Positions 18,891-28,247 are shown, counted from the first letter of the stretch. The stretch: DNA of 64,000 bases from Ga0077523 sp038324085 (GCA_038324085.1 JBBQHP010000023.1:6887-70886), one strand, 5' to 3'. Numbers and translations: made by a program. Notes: a model not told the origin generated them from the sequence alone.

Positions 18891-19928
18891 TCAGCCTATC
18901 GTGATGCGGTTGCGCCCGTTGGCCTTGGAAGCGTACAGAGCCCGGTCCGCGCGCTGCACGAACTCCGCGAGATCCTCGCCCTTCCGATGCTCTGCTGCCC
19001 CGGCGGACACCGTGATGCTGGCGATCGTTTCCTCGGTGGACAAGCGGCGGATGCGCGTGCGCTCGACCTGGCCGCGCAGCGCCTCGGCGACGCTGGCCGC
19101 CCCGGCGAGCGGGGTCGCAGGCAGCAGCACGGCGAATTCCTCCCCGCCATACCGCGCCACGATGTCGCGCGCCTTCACCATGCTCTTCAGGACCTCTCCC
19201 ACGGCCCTGAGCACGCGATCGCCGAACACGTGACCATAGCCGTCGTTGATCTTCTTGAAATGATCGATATCGACCAGCACGAGGCTGAAGCCATTGCCGT
19301 TCTGGGCGAGCGCCGCTATGCGCTCGTCGAATCCCCGCCGGTTGACGAGACCGGTGAGCCCGTCCAGCAGCACTTCCTCGCGCGCGCGATGGAGTTCGTT
19401 GCGCAGGTGTTCGGTCTCGCCCTTGGTGGCGATCAAGCGCAGCTTCAAGGCGTCGAGCGACTCCTGCAATTCGATCGTGTCGCGCAGCACGGACCCGACC
19501 GCCGCCTGGAGCCGGCCATGCACCTCGGGAATGAGCTCGCGTCCGAACGTGGAAAGGCTCTCGCTGTAGTTCGAAGTCTTGGTATCGGCAAGCGTGGCCG
19601 ACTCGACCATGGTCGTGACCATCCTGCGCAGATCCTCGTTGATGCGCTGGGCGCGGTCCGGCGTCATCTCCGCGACATGCTTGTCGAACATGCGACAGGT
19701 GATCTCCTCGTTCAGCTTGCGGCCGTTCATCGTGAGGTGATCGATCTCGCGTTTCATGGCGTCGTTGCGCCCTGACACGTACTCGTACCAGACCGCGTAG
19801 GTGACCGGATGGAACGCGGCCTCGTGCTTCGCCATGAGCGCGATCGCAAGGCGTAACCACTCGGAGCTTTGATCAATACGATCTTCGTACTTCACTTTTT
19901 CGACCCGATCCACCGCAGGCAAGGACAT
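18891..19928 (-). CDS. diguanylate cyclase joined to lut operon
   Basis: A 345-residue GGDEF protein that would make cyclic di-GMP from two GTP. The catalytic domain occupies about residues 185-345, with DGLTGLVNRRGF, VDIDHFKKIND, and an intact ARYGGEEFAVLL active site. An inhibitory RxxD site is not seen at the usual place five residues upstream. The N-terminal 170 residues are helical, with HPVTYAVWYEYVSGRN, and contain no membrane segment. Its ATG follows the lutC stop codon with no spacer, so translation is very likely coupled to lutC. This places c-di-GMP synthesis under the same control as lactate oxidation. Confidence 0.92.
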   Translation of the reverse strand: MSLPAVDRVEKVKYEDRIDQSSEWLRLAIALMAKHEAAFHPVTYAVWYEYVSGRNDAMKREIDHLTMNGRKLNEEITCRMFDKHVAEMTPDRAQRINEDLRRMVTTMVESATLADTKTSNYSESLSTFGRELIPEVHGRLQAAVGSVLRDTIELQESLDALKLRLIATKGETEHLRNELHRAREEVLLDGLTGLVNRRGFDERIAALAQNGNGFSLVLVDIDHFKKINDGYGHVFGDRVLRAVGEVLKSMVKARDIVARYGGEEFAVLLPATPLAGAASVAEALRGQVERTRIRRLSTEETIASITVSAGAAEHRKGEDLAEFVQRADRALYASKANGRNRITIG

Positions 19929-20579
19929 TCAGGACAGTGCCACGATCACGTGCACCCGGAACGGTCCGTGCGCGCCGATCTGGAGCTGGCCCTCGATATC
20001 GGCGGTACGCGAGGGACCGGAGACGAAATTGACCGCTCGCGGGAGCTCGCCCAGCTCCTCCCGCGTGCGCGCCCACGCCTCCTCCATCGCAAGCACGATG
20101 CGCCCTGCGGGAACCACGGCGATATGCGTTTCGGGCAGCAGGCTGGTCGCGGCCGGGGTATCGACGCCGGAGAGCAGCATGACCGTCCCGGTCTCCGCCA
20201 GGGCCAGATGTACCCCGGTGATGCCCACCAGATCGTCGCCTCGAGCCGGGCGATCCTCGACCGTGACGCCGGTGCCGGTCCAGTCGAGGTGAGCGATCTT
20301 CGGCCACGCGACGGCCCGCATCGGCAGCCCCTGCTCCGTCAGGAACCGCGCGACGGCTGCCGGGACGTCCCGCATCGACGCGACTTCATCGACGGTGCTC
20401 GACATGCGGACGCATTGCTCGCGGAAACGCGGCACCTGGTCCCAGTGCATCGCCGGCCGGGTGCCGACCGGGTGCTGGTTGATGCGCCCATCGATGGCGG
20501 CAAGATCCGATTGCGCGGACGCCGCAGCAGCCCCCCGAGCGCTACGGATGCGCGCAAGAATGTTGTCGCGGGCGCTCAT
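19929..20579 (-). CDS. lutC: lactate utilization protein C (LUD domain)
   Basis: A 216-residue LUD-domain protein, the third subunit of the LutABC L-lactate oxidase complex. It starts with RDNILARIRSARG and carries the conserved GVTGVHLALAETGT-like segment (here LVGITGVHLALAETGTVML) and the PETHIAVVPAGRIV stretch near the C-terminal half, as in LutC/YkgG. The start overlaps the lutB stop by four bases (ATGA). The gene ends directly against the diguanylate cyclase ATG. It is assigned from sequence pattern and operon order; glycolate or another 2-hydroxy acid is a possible alternative substrate. Confidence 0.88.
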   Translation of the reverse strand: MSARDNILARIRSARGAAAASAQSDLAAIDGRINQHPVGTRPAMHWDQVPRFREQCVRMSSTVDEVASMRDVPAAVARFLTEQGLPMRAVAWPKIAHLDWTGTGVTVEDRPARGDDLVGITGVHLALAETGTVMLLSGVDTPAATSLLPETHIAVVPAGRIVLAMEEAWARTREELGELPRAVNFVSGPSRTADIEGQLQIGAHGPFRVHVIVALS

Positions 20580-21973
20580 GGTTGCTTGCGCTTCGCATAG
20601 AGTTCGCGGAACGTCTTACCCGCGGGCGCCGGCATGTCACGTCCCTCGGTCCAGCCGTTGCCGGGCAGACGACGGATCGTGCGATCGGCCCCGCCGAAGA
20701 ACCTGCCGGCCCGCGCCGTGATCCCGGTGAGCCATCCATAGATCACCGGCCGCTGGGCGGCCCATGCCCACAGCGTGAGTCCGAGACGCTCCTGCCACGG
20801 GCGCAGCCCGCGATCGACCTGCTTCTCGCGCAGCTTGCGCATCAGTTCGGGCAGCGGGATCTTCACCGGACAGACGACCCCGCACTGATTGCACAGCGTG
20901 GCCGCATTGGGCAGGTCGAGAGCGTTCTCCAGCCCGATGTAGTTGGGCGTGAGAACGGACCCGATCGGGCCGGGGTAGACCCAGCCATAGGCGTGGCCGC
21001 CGATGTTCTGATAGACCGGGCAGTGATTCATGCAGGCACCGCAGCGTATGCAGCGCAGGGCCTCCTGCATGTCCGTCCCGAGCAGCTTGGTACGGCCCGC
21101 ATCCACGATGATGACGTGCATCTCTTCCGGTCCGTCGGTGTCGCCGGGGCGCTTCGGGCCGGTGTTGAGCGTCACGTAGTTGCTGATCGACTGCCCGGTG
21201 GCTGACCGGGCAAGCAGGCGCATGATGCAGGACACGTCCTCGAGCGTGGGTACCACCTTCTCGACGCCGGTGATGGCCACGTGAATGCGCGGCAATGTCG
21301 TCGTCATGCGGCCATTGCCCTCGTTGGTCACGAGGAACAGTGAACCGGTTTCGGCGATCAGGAAATTGCCGCCCGATATGCCCATCTCGCCCGACAGGAA
21401 GTGCTCGCGCAGGAACTTGCGCGCCTCCATGGTGAGCTCGCCGATGTCGGTCTTGCGGGGCGTGCCATGGTGCTTGACGAACAGATCGGCGACGTCGTCG
21501 CGATTCTTGTGGATGGCGGGGGCGATGATGTGGGACGGCGTCTCGCCCGCGAGCTGCACGATGTATTCGCCCAGATCGGTCTCGACGACCTGGAAGCCTT
21601 CGGCTTCCAGCGCGGCGTTGAGGTGACTCTCTTCGCTCACCATCGACTTCGACTTGATGATCTTCTTCACGGCGGTGCGGCGCGCGATCTCGATCACGAT
21701 GCGATTGATGTCGTCGTGCGTCTCCGCCCAGTGCACCTGGGTACCGCGGCGCGTGGCTTCCTGTTCGAAGCGTTCGAGCCAGAGATCGAGCCGTGCCAGC
21801 GAATGGTCGCGAATCGAAGCGGCCGCCGTGCGGATGTCTTCGAGATTCTCCAGATCCGCGACCCCCCGGGTACGCGCGGCGGCCAGATTGAAGTTCTTCA
21901 TCGCGCGCTGAATCTTGGCGTCGTTCAGCTTGTCGTGGGCGCGTGCCTTGAAACCGGGAACCGGAGCGTTCAT
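20576..21973 (-). CDS. lutB: lactate utilization iron-sulfur protein B
   Basis: A 465-residue iron-sulfur protein of the LutB family. The N-terminal LUD domain holds NFNLAAARTRGV and KSMVSEESHLN; two 4Fe-4S cluster motifs follow, CIRCGACMNHCP near residues 306-318 and CNQCGVVCPVKIPLPEL near 357-373. The ATG at 21973 lies 11 nt after the lutA stop and gives the usual family length. It likely transfers electrons from lactate oxidation toward the respiratory chain together with LutA and LutC at the cytoplasmic face of the membrane. Confidence 0.92.
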   Translation of the reverse strand: MNAPVPGFKARAHDKLNDAKIQRAMKNFNLAAARTRGVADLENLEDIRTAAASIRDHSLARLDLWLERFEQEATRRGTQVHWAETHDDINRIVIEIARRTAVKKIIKSKSMVSEESHLNAALEAEGFQVVETDLGEYIVQLAGETPSHIIAPAIHKNRDDVADLFVKHHGTPRKTDIGELTMEARKFLREHFLSGEMGISGGNFLIAETGSLFLVTNEGNGRMTTTLPRIHVAITGVEKVVPTLEDVSCIMRLLARSATGQSISNYVTLNTGPKRPGDTDGPEEMHVIIVDAGRTKLLGTDMQEALRCIRCGACMNHCPVYQNIGGHAYGWVYPGPIGSVLTPNYIGLENALDLPNAATLCNQCGVVCPVKIPLPELMRKLREKQVDRGLRPWQERLGLTLWAWAAQRPVIYGWLTGITARAGRFFGGADRTIRRLPGNGWTEGRDMPAPAGKTFRELYAKRKQP

Positions 21974-21984
21974 GTCGGTATCGA

Positions 21985-22731
21985 TCAGTCCTCGTCCAGG
22001 CCTGCAAGCACTTCGGCCACGTGATAGACCCTGGTCTTCGTGTCGCCCCTGCGCTTCAACCGGCCTTCGATGTTGAGCATGCAACCGAGGTCGCCGAGTA
22101 CGACGGCAGCCGCACCGGTCGAGGCGATGTCGTCGCATTTGCGATCGGCGATCCGGGCCGAGATCTCGCCGTACTTGACCGAGAAGGTGCCGCCGAAGCC
22201 GCAGCAGTATTCGGGCGTGCCCATCTCGCTTACCTTGAGCCCCGCGACACGGCCCAGCAAGTCCCGCGGCTGCGTCTTCACGCCCAGCTCTCGCAATCCC
22301 GAACAGCAATCGTGATAGGTCACTTCCCCGTCGAACCTGCCCGGAACCGTGGTCATGCCTGCGACATCGACCAGGAAACTCGTGAGCTCATGGGTTCGCG
22401 CGGCGAGACGTTCGACCTCGGCGCGCTGTTGGGGAAACTCGGCAAGCAATTCGGCGTAGTGCGCGCGGATCATGCCTGCGCACGAACCCGACGGCGAAAC
22501 CAGGTAATCGCAATCACGGAATTCGTCGATCACCTTGCGCGCCACGGCCTGCGCCGATGCCCGGTCGCCGGAATTGTAGGCGGGTTGTCCGCAGCAAGTC
22601 TGCGCGCTCGGCACGATCACCTCGCAACCCGCGGATTCGAGCAGCTTGATCGCGGAGAAGCCGATGCGTGGACGCATGAGGTCCACGAGGCAGGTGACGA
22701 AAAGTCCTACGCGCAGCTTCTGGTCGGACAT
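21985..22731 (-). CDS. lutA: lactate utilization protein A (cysteine-rich CCG domain)
   Basis: A 248-residue protein with the two CCG-type cysteine motifs of LutA/GlcF-like oxidoreductases: TCCGQPAYNSGD early in the protein and EYCCGFGGTFSVKYGEIS near the end, with YHDCCSGLRELG in between. These ligate iron-sulfur or act in thiol-based electron transfer. The ATG at 22731 gives the normal family start (KLRVGLFVTCLVD); longer upstream frame is not coding. It is the first gene of the lutABC-diguanylate cyclase operon, transcribed away from an IclR regulator. Confidence 0.92.
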   Translation of the reverse strand: MSDQKLRVGLFVTCLVDLMRPRIGFSAIKLLESAGCEVIVPSAQTCCGQPAYNSGDRASAQAVARKVIDEFRDCDYLVSPSGSCAGMIRAHYAELLAEFPQQRAEVERLAARTHELTSFLVDVAGMTTVPGRFDGEVTYHDCCSGLRELGVKTQPRDLLGRVAGLKVSEMGTPEYCCGFGGTFSVKYGEISARIADRKCDDIASTGAAAVVLGDLGCMLNIEGRLKRRGDTKTRVYHVAEVLAGLDED

Positions 22732-22867
22732 CGACTGATCCGGTTGAGTAACGCCTCGATGCGGATGCCGATAACCGTTTGGATTGATGCGGTTTCGGCT
22801 GACTCGGGGTGGTCGATCATAGCATGTGACAGGCAGTTTACTGATCGACGGATGACCGCCAACGCGC

Positions 22868-22895
22868 TTGCGAAGGGTGGTTGATCCACTAGAAT
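22868..22895 (+). promoter_or_regulatory. sigma70-like promoter of the IclR gene
   Basis: TTGCGA at 22868-22873 and TAGAAT at 22890-22895 are separated by 16 bases and face the IclR gene, whose GTG is at 22927. The divergent gap 22732-22926 should also contain the lut promoter and the IclR operator; no clear palindrome was identified. Confidence 0.45.
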
Positions 22896-22926
22896 CGAGC
22901 GCTCCCGGCAATGGGCACTACCCGTC

Positions 22927-23700
22927 GTGGCGCAAACGAACGGCAAGACCTCGATCCAGGTGATCGAACGGATGATGGAACTGGTCGATGCCCTTGCGGC
23001 GAGTCCGGAACCGGTCAACCTGAAGCGGCTCGCCGCCGAGACCGGACTGCACACGTCCACGGCGCATCGCATCCTCGCGATGATGGTCGAGCACCGCATC
23101 GTCGACCGCGTCGAACCGGGGCTCTACCGGCTTGGCATCCGTCTGCTCGAACTCGGCCACCTCGTGAAATCGCGGATCGACCTGCGTACCGAAGCGCTAC
23201 CGTTCATGCGCAGCCTGCACCAGGAGCTGCGCGAAACCGTAAACCTGTCGGTCCGCGCCGGCGACGAAATGATCTACGTGGAGCGAACGGTGTCCGACCG
23301 CCAGGCGATGCGCGTCGCGCATCTGATCGGGGCCAGGGCACCCTTGCACGTGACCGCGGTGGGCAAGATATTCCTGCTCGAAGACGGACCAGAACTGTGC
23401 AAGGCCTACGCGCTGCGGACCCGGCTCGACGGGCTCACGCGTAGCACCATTCGGGATCTCGGCACCCTCGCGAAGGAGCTGGACCGAATCCGCAGGACCG
23501 GTTTCGCCTTCGACAACGAAGAAGCCGAGACCGGCGTTTCCTGCATAGGAGCGGGAATCCGCGATGATGAAGGCAGGCTGATCGCCGGGCTGTCGGTGTC
23601 GGCCCCGGCAAACCGCCTCGAGAAATCGTGGGGCGCCAGGATCCTCGAGGTCGCCAACCACATTTCCCGCGCGATCGGCTGGTCGCCACCGCGCGGGTGA
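22927..23700 (+). CDS. IclR-family transcriptional regulator
   Basis: A 257-residue regulator with an N-terminal winged helix-turn-helix (IQVIERMMELVDAL, LKRLAAETGLHTSTAHRILAMM at about residues 10-60) and a C-terminal IclR effector-binding domain (residues 80-250, with GEM/ERTVSDRQ, VGKIFLL and GAGIRDDEGRLIAGLSVSAP). It starts with GTG at 22927, 31 bases after a good promoter -10. It is divergent from lutABC and is the likely regulator of that operon, sensing a small organic acid. Lut operons are more often controlled by GntR-type regulators, so this pairing is unusual. Confidence 0.9.
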   Translation: MAQTNGKTSIQVIERMMELVDALAASPEPVNLKRLAAETGLHTSTAHRILAMMVEHRIVDRVEPGLYRLGIRLLELGHLVKSRIDLRTEALPFMRSLHQELRETVNLSVRAGDEMIYVERTVSDRQAMRVAHLIGARAPLHVTAVGKIFLLEDGPELCKAYALRTRLDGLTRSTIRDLGTLAKELDRIRRTGFAFDNEEAETGVSCIGAGIRDDEGRLIAGLSVSAPANRLEKSWGARILEVANHISRAIGWSPPRG

Positions 23701-23704
23701 CACC

Positions 23705-24601
23705 TTACATTGCAGTCGTCGATCCGTGGTGCAGACGACGCTGCTGGACTTCGGTGCGCTTCAACTCGGTTTCGACCCACTGCTTGATGCGATTGGCATC
23801 GCCGATGCGGGACAGCTTGCCCCAGGAATCGAGCAGCACGATGATCACCGGACGCGCCGCGATCTTCGCTTGCATGACCAGGCAGCGACCGGCCTCCGAG
23901 ATGTAGCCCGTCTTCGACAGGCCGATGTCCCAGTTCGAGTTGCGCACCAGTCGATTGGAGTTGTTGAATGCGACAAGCTTCGTGCGATGGCGGCCTTCCA
24001 CCTCGATGATGTGCGAGCTCGAAGTGGTGAAGTCGCGGATGACCTGATAGTCGTAGCCGGCCGTCACCATCTTGACGAGATCCTGCGCAGTGGAAACGTT
24101 CTGCGGGTGAAGTCCGGTGGAATCCACGAATTTGGTGTCGCTCATGCCGAGTTCCGCGGCCTTGCGATTCATCGCTTCGACGAAAGCGGTGATACCGCCG
24201 GGGTAGTTGCGCCCGAGGGCCGAAGCCGCGCGGTTCTCCGACGCCATCAGGGCGAGTTTCAGCATTTCGCCGCGCGTCAGTACGGTGCCTACCTGCAGCC
24301 GTGAGTGGGTGCCCTTCACCACGTCCAGGTCTTCGTGCGAGATCTCGAGTGGCTCGTCCAGGGGCAGCTTCGCGTCGAGCACGACCATGGCCGTCATCAG
24401 CTTGGTGATGGAAGCGATCGGCTGCACCGCGCCGACGTTCTTGCCGTAGATCGCTGCGCCTTGCTCCTGGTCGACGACGATCACGGAACTCGATTGCAGC
24501 CGCAGCGGCGCGCTCGAACCCGTATCTGCAGACTTGCCCGCCCAGGCCGGTACCGCCAGCAACGTTGCGGACAATCCCAGTGTCATCGACCATCTGCGCA
24601 T
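23705..24601 (-). CDS. pbpG: D-alanyl-D-alanine endopeptidase (PBP7 type)
   Basis: A 298-residue low-molecular-mass penicillin-binding protein that trims peptidoglycan cross-links in the periplasm. A signal peptide (MRRWSMTLGLSATLLAVPAWA) is followed by the three serine-peptidase motifs: SITK (nucleophile), SEN and KTG in SKTGYISEAG. The ATG at 24601 has AGGAACC a few bases upstream and gives a clean signal peptide. It converges with the IclR gene with only four bases between the stops. PBP7 versus a DacA-like carboxypeptidase is decided by the short length and lack of a C-terminal domain. Confidence 0.88.
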   Translation of the reverse strand: MRRWSMTLGLSATLLAVPAWAGKSADTGSSAPLRLQSSSVIVVDQEQGAAIYGKNVGAVQPIASITKLMTAMVVLDAKLPLDEPLEISHEDLDVVKGTHSRLQVGTVLTRGEMLKLALMASENRAASALGRNYPGGITAFVEAMNRKAAELGMSDTKFVDSTGLHPQNVSTAQDLVKMVTAGYDYQVIRDFTTSSSHIIEVEGRHRTKLVAFNNSNRLVRNSNWDIGLSKTGYISEAGRCLVMQAKIAARPVIIVLLDSWGKLSRIGDANRIKQWVETELKRTEVQQRRLHHGSTTAM

Positions 24602-24799
24602 CGTGGTTCCTTTGTTCCTTGGTTGGCCGCGCAACGGCGACCCCCCCCTTATCGGCCGTTGCGCTGCGAAATGCAGTGCAACAAGGCCCGCTGCGGTAAA
24701 TCACGCATGGGCCATGCCAATAACATCTTGTTCGAAGAAATGAGAGCCGGACGGATGACCAACCCCGCAACCACTCCCGCCGTTTGATCTGTCGACGAA

Positions 24800-24888
24800 A
24801 CGAAAAATAACAAAAATCAGGGACTAAGGCCAGAGCCCTAGAGTCGCATCAGAACCTGGGAAGTCGTCTTTCGCACCATATTGGTGCG
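24800..24888 (-). terminator. two hairpins downstream of czcA
   Basis: Directly after the czcA stop is a perfect 7-bp hairpin with a 3-nt loop (24872-24888). A second, 7-bp stem with one G-U pair (24824-24841) is followed on the minus strand by a T-rich stretch ending near 24800. Together they probably terminate the efflux transcript before pbpG. The remainder up to 24602 should hold the pbpG promoter, which I could not identify. Confidence 0.45.
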
Positions 24889-27800
24889 TCAAACCGACCG
24901 ATCCGGGCGCTCGACCTCTTCGGCCACCAAGGGAAAAATGAGCGGGAGGAGCACGAGTGTAAAGATGGTCGCCGAGACGATTCCGCCGACGATCACGACC
25001 GCGAAGGGGCGCTGGGTTTCCGACCCGATACCCCGGGACAGCGCCGCCGGCAGCAGGCCGAGGCCCGCCATGAGGGCGGTCATCACGATCGGCCGGAGGC
25101 GCTCCACCGCTCCTTCGAAGACGGCTTCCGACACCTCGACGCCATTGCGGATCGACTCCATGAAGCGCTCGACCATGATCACGCCGTTCTGCACCGAAAT
25201 GCCCGCGACGGCGATGAATCCCACGGCGGCCGAGATCGAAAGGTGCATGCCTGCCAGCGCGAGGCCCGCAATGCCTCCGATCAGGGTGAATGGAACCATC
25301 GCCAGGATCAACAGCGCCTTGGGCATGGAGCGGAATGCCCAGAACAGCAGCACGAAGATCATCAGCACCGACAACGGCACAATCACCTTGAGGCGCTCGA
25401 CCGCGCGCCGCTGGTTCTCGAACTGACCGCCCCAGGTAAGGTTGTATCCGGGCGGCAAGCGCACCTGTTCCGCGACCCTGGCCTGCGCCTCGGCCACGAA
25501 ACTGCCCTGATCGCGCCCAAGCAGGTTGGCCTTGACCGCGACCGTGCGTCCGCCGCCTTCCCGCGAGATGCGCGCGGCGCCCTGCTTCACCTCGATACGC
25601 GCCAGTTCGCCGAGAGGAATGGTCGCACTGCCCCCGGGCACGGCAATCGGCAGTTCGCCCACGTCTTCGGCCGCCTGACGGAACGGCGCGTCGAGGCGCA
25701 TCGTCACGTCGAAACTGCGCCCGCCCTCGTAGAAAGTATTGACCGCGATGCCGGCCAGCGCCACCTGCACGGTGCGATTGACATCCGCGACATTGAGTCC
25801 GTAGCGGGCCAGCCGGTCGCGATCCAGGGTGACGTTGAGCTCGGTCTGTCCGCCCACCTTGATCGCGGCCACGTCGGCGCTGCCCTGGATGGCGGCAAGG
25901 ATCTGCGCCACCTGCTCGCCCTTCTCCTCGAGCACTTCGAGGTCGGGGCCGTAGATCTTGACTGCGATCTCGCCCTTCACGCCGGACAACGACTCTTCGA
26001 CGTTGTCTTCGATCACCTGTGAGAAATTGGTCGGTACGCCCGGCATGGCGCGAATCTTCTTCGCCATGTCCGCGATCAATGCCTCCTTGCTGTCGAAGCG
26101 CCACCCGCTTCGCGGCTTCAGGTCGGCCATGATCTCCATGTTGTTGGGGCCCTTCGGATCGGTCCCGTCGTCGGGCCTGCCCACGTGCGAGACCACGTTG
26201 TTCACTTCCGGATAGCCGCGCAGGATGGCACGTACGCTGCGTTCGATATCCTTGGTCTTGTCGAGCGCCGTCGAAGGCGGCAGCGCGATCGTGAGCCAGA
26301 TGTTGCCTTCGTCGAGCTTGGGCAGAAATTCGCTGCCCAGGCGCGTGGCACCGGCCACGGCCAGCGCCAGTACCGCCAGCGCGGCCACGATGATGGTGGC
26401 GCGCCGACCGCGCGCCCACAACAGCAGCCTCCGATAGCCGTCACGGAGCGATTGGATCCAGGCGCTGTGGCGCTCGGACATGTCGGCCGATCGCACGGCA
26501 TAGGACAGCAGCGCGGGCACCAAGGTCAGCGTGAGCAGGATCGCGCCGGCCAGCGCGAATGTCAGTGTGTACGCCATCGGCGAGAAGATCTTGCCCTCGA
26601 CCCGTTCGAACGTGAAGATCGGCAGGAAGGCGAGGATGATGATCCCCTTCGAGAACAGGATCGGCGCACCCAGCCCGGTCGCGGTATTGCGCAAAACGTG
26701 GATGCGCCAGCCGATCGTGTGATGCTGGATGGAATGGTCGTCCCGGGCCAATGCGAGCTTGACCATCAGCGCCTCCACCAGCACCACCGCGCTGTCGATG
26801 ATGATGCCGAAATCGATCGAACCGAGCGAGATCAGGTTCGCCGACACGCCCTTTGCATCCATCAACACGAACGCGAACAGCAGCGCTAGCGGAATCACGC
26901 ACGCAACGATCGCCGAGGCGCGCCAGTCGCGCAGGAAGATCATCAGGATGCCGACCACCAGGATCGCACCCACCGCCAGGTTCTCCGTCACCGTGTGCAC
27001 GGTGTGCTGCACGAGTTCGGTGCGATCGTAGTAGGGCGTGAGGCGCACGCCGGGCGGCAGTTTCGGTGCGAGATTCGCGAGCACCTTCCTGACCGCCGCG
27101 ACGACCGTGGTTGCGTTGCGGCCCTTGGTCATCTGCACGATGCCCTGCACGACGGAGTCGCTGTCGTTGAACCCGACGATCCCCGAGCGGGGACGGCTGC
27201 CGATCTCGACCGTCGCCACATCGCTCACGTAGATCGGGCTGCCGTTGCGGGATACGACGACCACGCGCGCGATGTCTTGCAACGTCCGGAACAAGCCGAT
27301 GGAGCGGACGACGAGCGCCTCGTCACCGCGGCGAATGATGCCACCACCGGCGTTACCGCTATTGGCCGACAGCGCGGCGGATACGTCGTCGAGCGTCACC
27401 CCGAACTTGCGCAACTGCTGCGGATTGACGCGCACCTGGTATTCCTTGACCGTGCCGCCGAAGCTGACCACGTCGGCGACCCCCAGGACCGGCCGCAGCG
27501 CAGGGCGGATCACCCAGTCCTGCAAGGCACGCACCTCGTTCACCGGCATCTCCGGCGGCGCTTCCACGACATAGCGGTAGACCTCGCCGACAGCGCTGGT
27601 GAGTGGCGCGAGCGTCGGGGTCACGCCGGCAGGCAGGGTCACGTTCTGCAGTTTCTCCAGCACCTGCTGGCGCGCGAAATAGTCGTCGGTCCCATCCGCG
27701 AAAGTGACGGTCACGACCGACAATCCGGAGATCGACACCGACCGGAGCTGGGTGAGTCGCGCCACGCCGTTCATCTCGCGCTCGATGGGCAGCGAGATGC

Positions 27801-27990
27801 TGCGCTCGACTTCTTCGGGTGCCTGACCGGCGTACTGGGTCACAACGAGGACCTGCACGTCCTGCACATCCGGAAAGGCCTCGACCGGCAGGTTCTTCCA
27901 GGCGAACCAACCGCCGATGGCCAGCACCAGCGCAGCCGCGATCACGAACACGCGCTGCTGCAGTGCGAATGTGACGAGCTTCTCTAACAC
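24889..27990 (-). CDS. czcA: HME-RND heavy-metal efflux pump, CzcA family
   Basis: A 1033-residue proton-driven RND pump of the heavy-metal branch. It has twelve predicted membrane helices: one at residues 10-30, a block at about 335-540, a helix near 530-545, and a block at about 860-1025. The membrane helix 4 motif is DFGIIIDSAVVLVEA, closer to CzcA-type (Zn/Co/Cd) pumps than to CusA, but the substrate remains uncertain. The start is GTG at 27990 with weak ribosome binding. It is the last gene of a CBA operon, yet is separated from czcB by a 256-base gap filled by a tandem repeat. Confidence 0.9.
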   Translation of the reverse strand: MLEKLVTFALQQRVFVIAAALVLAIGGWFAWKNLPVEAFPDVQDVQVLVVTQYAGQAPEEVERSISLPIEREMNGVARLTQLRSVSISGLSVVTVTFADGTDDYFARQQVLEKLQNVTLPAGVTPTLAPLTSAVGEVYRYVVEAPPEMPVNEVRALQDWVIRPALRPVLGVADVVSFGGTVKEYQVRVNPQQLRKFGVTLDDVSAALSANSGNAGGGIIRRGDEALVVRSIGLFRTLQDIARVVVVSRNGSPIYVSDVATVEIGSRPRSGIVGFNDSDSVVQGIVQMTKGRNATTVVAAVRKVLANLAPKLPPGVRLTPYYDRTELVQHTVHTVTENLAVGAILVVGILMIFLRDWRASAIVACVIPLALLFAFVLMDAKGVSANLISLGSIDFGIIIDSAVVLVEALMVKLALARDDHSIQHHTIGWRIHVLRNTATGLGAPILFSKGIIILAFLPIFTFERVEGKIFSPMAYTLTFALAGAILLTLTLVPALLSYAVRSADMSERHSAWIQSLRDGYRRLLLWARGRRATIIVAALAVLALAVAGATRLGSEFLPKLDEGNIWLTIALPPSTALDKTKDIERSVRAILRGYPEVNNVVSHVGRPDDGTDPKGPNNMEIMADLKPRSGWRFDSKEALIADMAKKIRAMPGVPTNFSQVIEDNVEESLSGVKGEIAVKIYGPDLEVLEEKGEQVAQILAAIQGSADVAAIKVGGQTELNVTLDRDRLARYGLNVADVNRTVQVALAGIAVNTFYEGGRSFDVTMRLDAPFRQAAEDVGELPIAVPGGSATIPLGELARIEVKQGAARISREGGGRTVAVKANLLGRDQGSFVAEAQARVAEQVRLPPGYNLTWGGQFENQRRAVERLKVIVPLSVLMIFVLLFWAFRSMPKALLILAMVPFTLIGGIAGLALAGMHLSISAAVGFIAVAGISVQNGVIMVERFMESIRNGVEVSEAVFEGAVERLRPIVMTALMAGLGLLPAALSRGIGSETQRPFAVVIVGGIVSATIFTLVLLPLIFPLVAEEVERPDRSV

Positions 27991-28009
27991 CTCGTCCGCC
28001 CGCGATAAC

Positions 28010-28247
28010 GGCTCACGTCGCCGCCTCTCGAACCATCGTCGGAGATACCGGCTCTCGTGTGTCGGCGGCCGGCGCCGCTCGCCTTGCCGTCGATCCCCGC
28101 TGCGCGGGGCCCCTCGCCAGGTGGCTCACGTCGCCGCCTCTTGAACGACAGTCGCAGATCCCGGCTCTCGCATGTCGGCGGCCGGCGCCGCTCGCCGTGC
28201 CGTCGATCCCCGCTGCGCGGGGCCCCTCGCCAGGTAGCTCACGTCGC
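28010..28247. repeat. 112-114 bp tandem direct repeat between czcB and czcA
   Basis: Two full copies (about 28010-28121 and 28122-28235) and the first dozen bases of a third fill the gap. Each copy opens with GGCTCACGTCGCC, contains a GGCGGCCGGCGCCGCTCGCC core and a CCCCGCTGCGCGGGG hairpin, and ends CTCGCCAGGT. Copies differ at a few bases and by a 2-base indel. No protein-coding signal is convincing. The arrangement would place two strong hairpins in the mRNA between the adaptor and the pump genes. Confidence 0.85.

Noticed and set aside
28010..28247. CRISPR-like or coding reading of the tandem repeat
   Set aside because: Units are over 110 bp with no unique spacers, and the short frames across it have no ribosome site or protein pattern.
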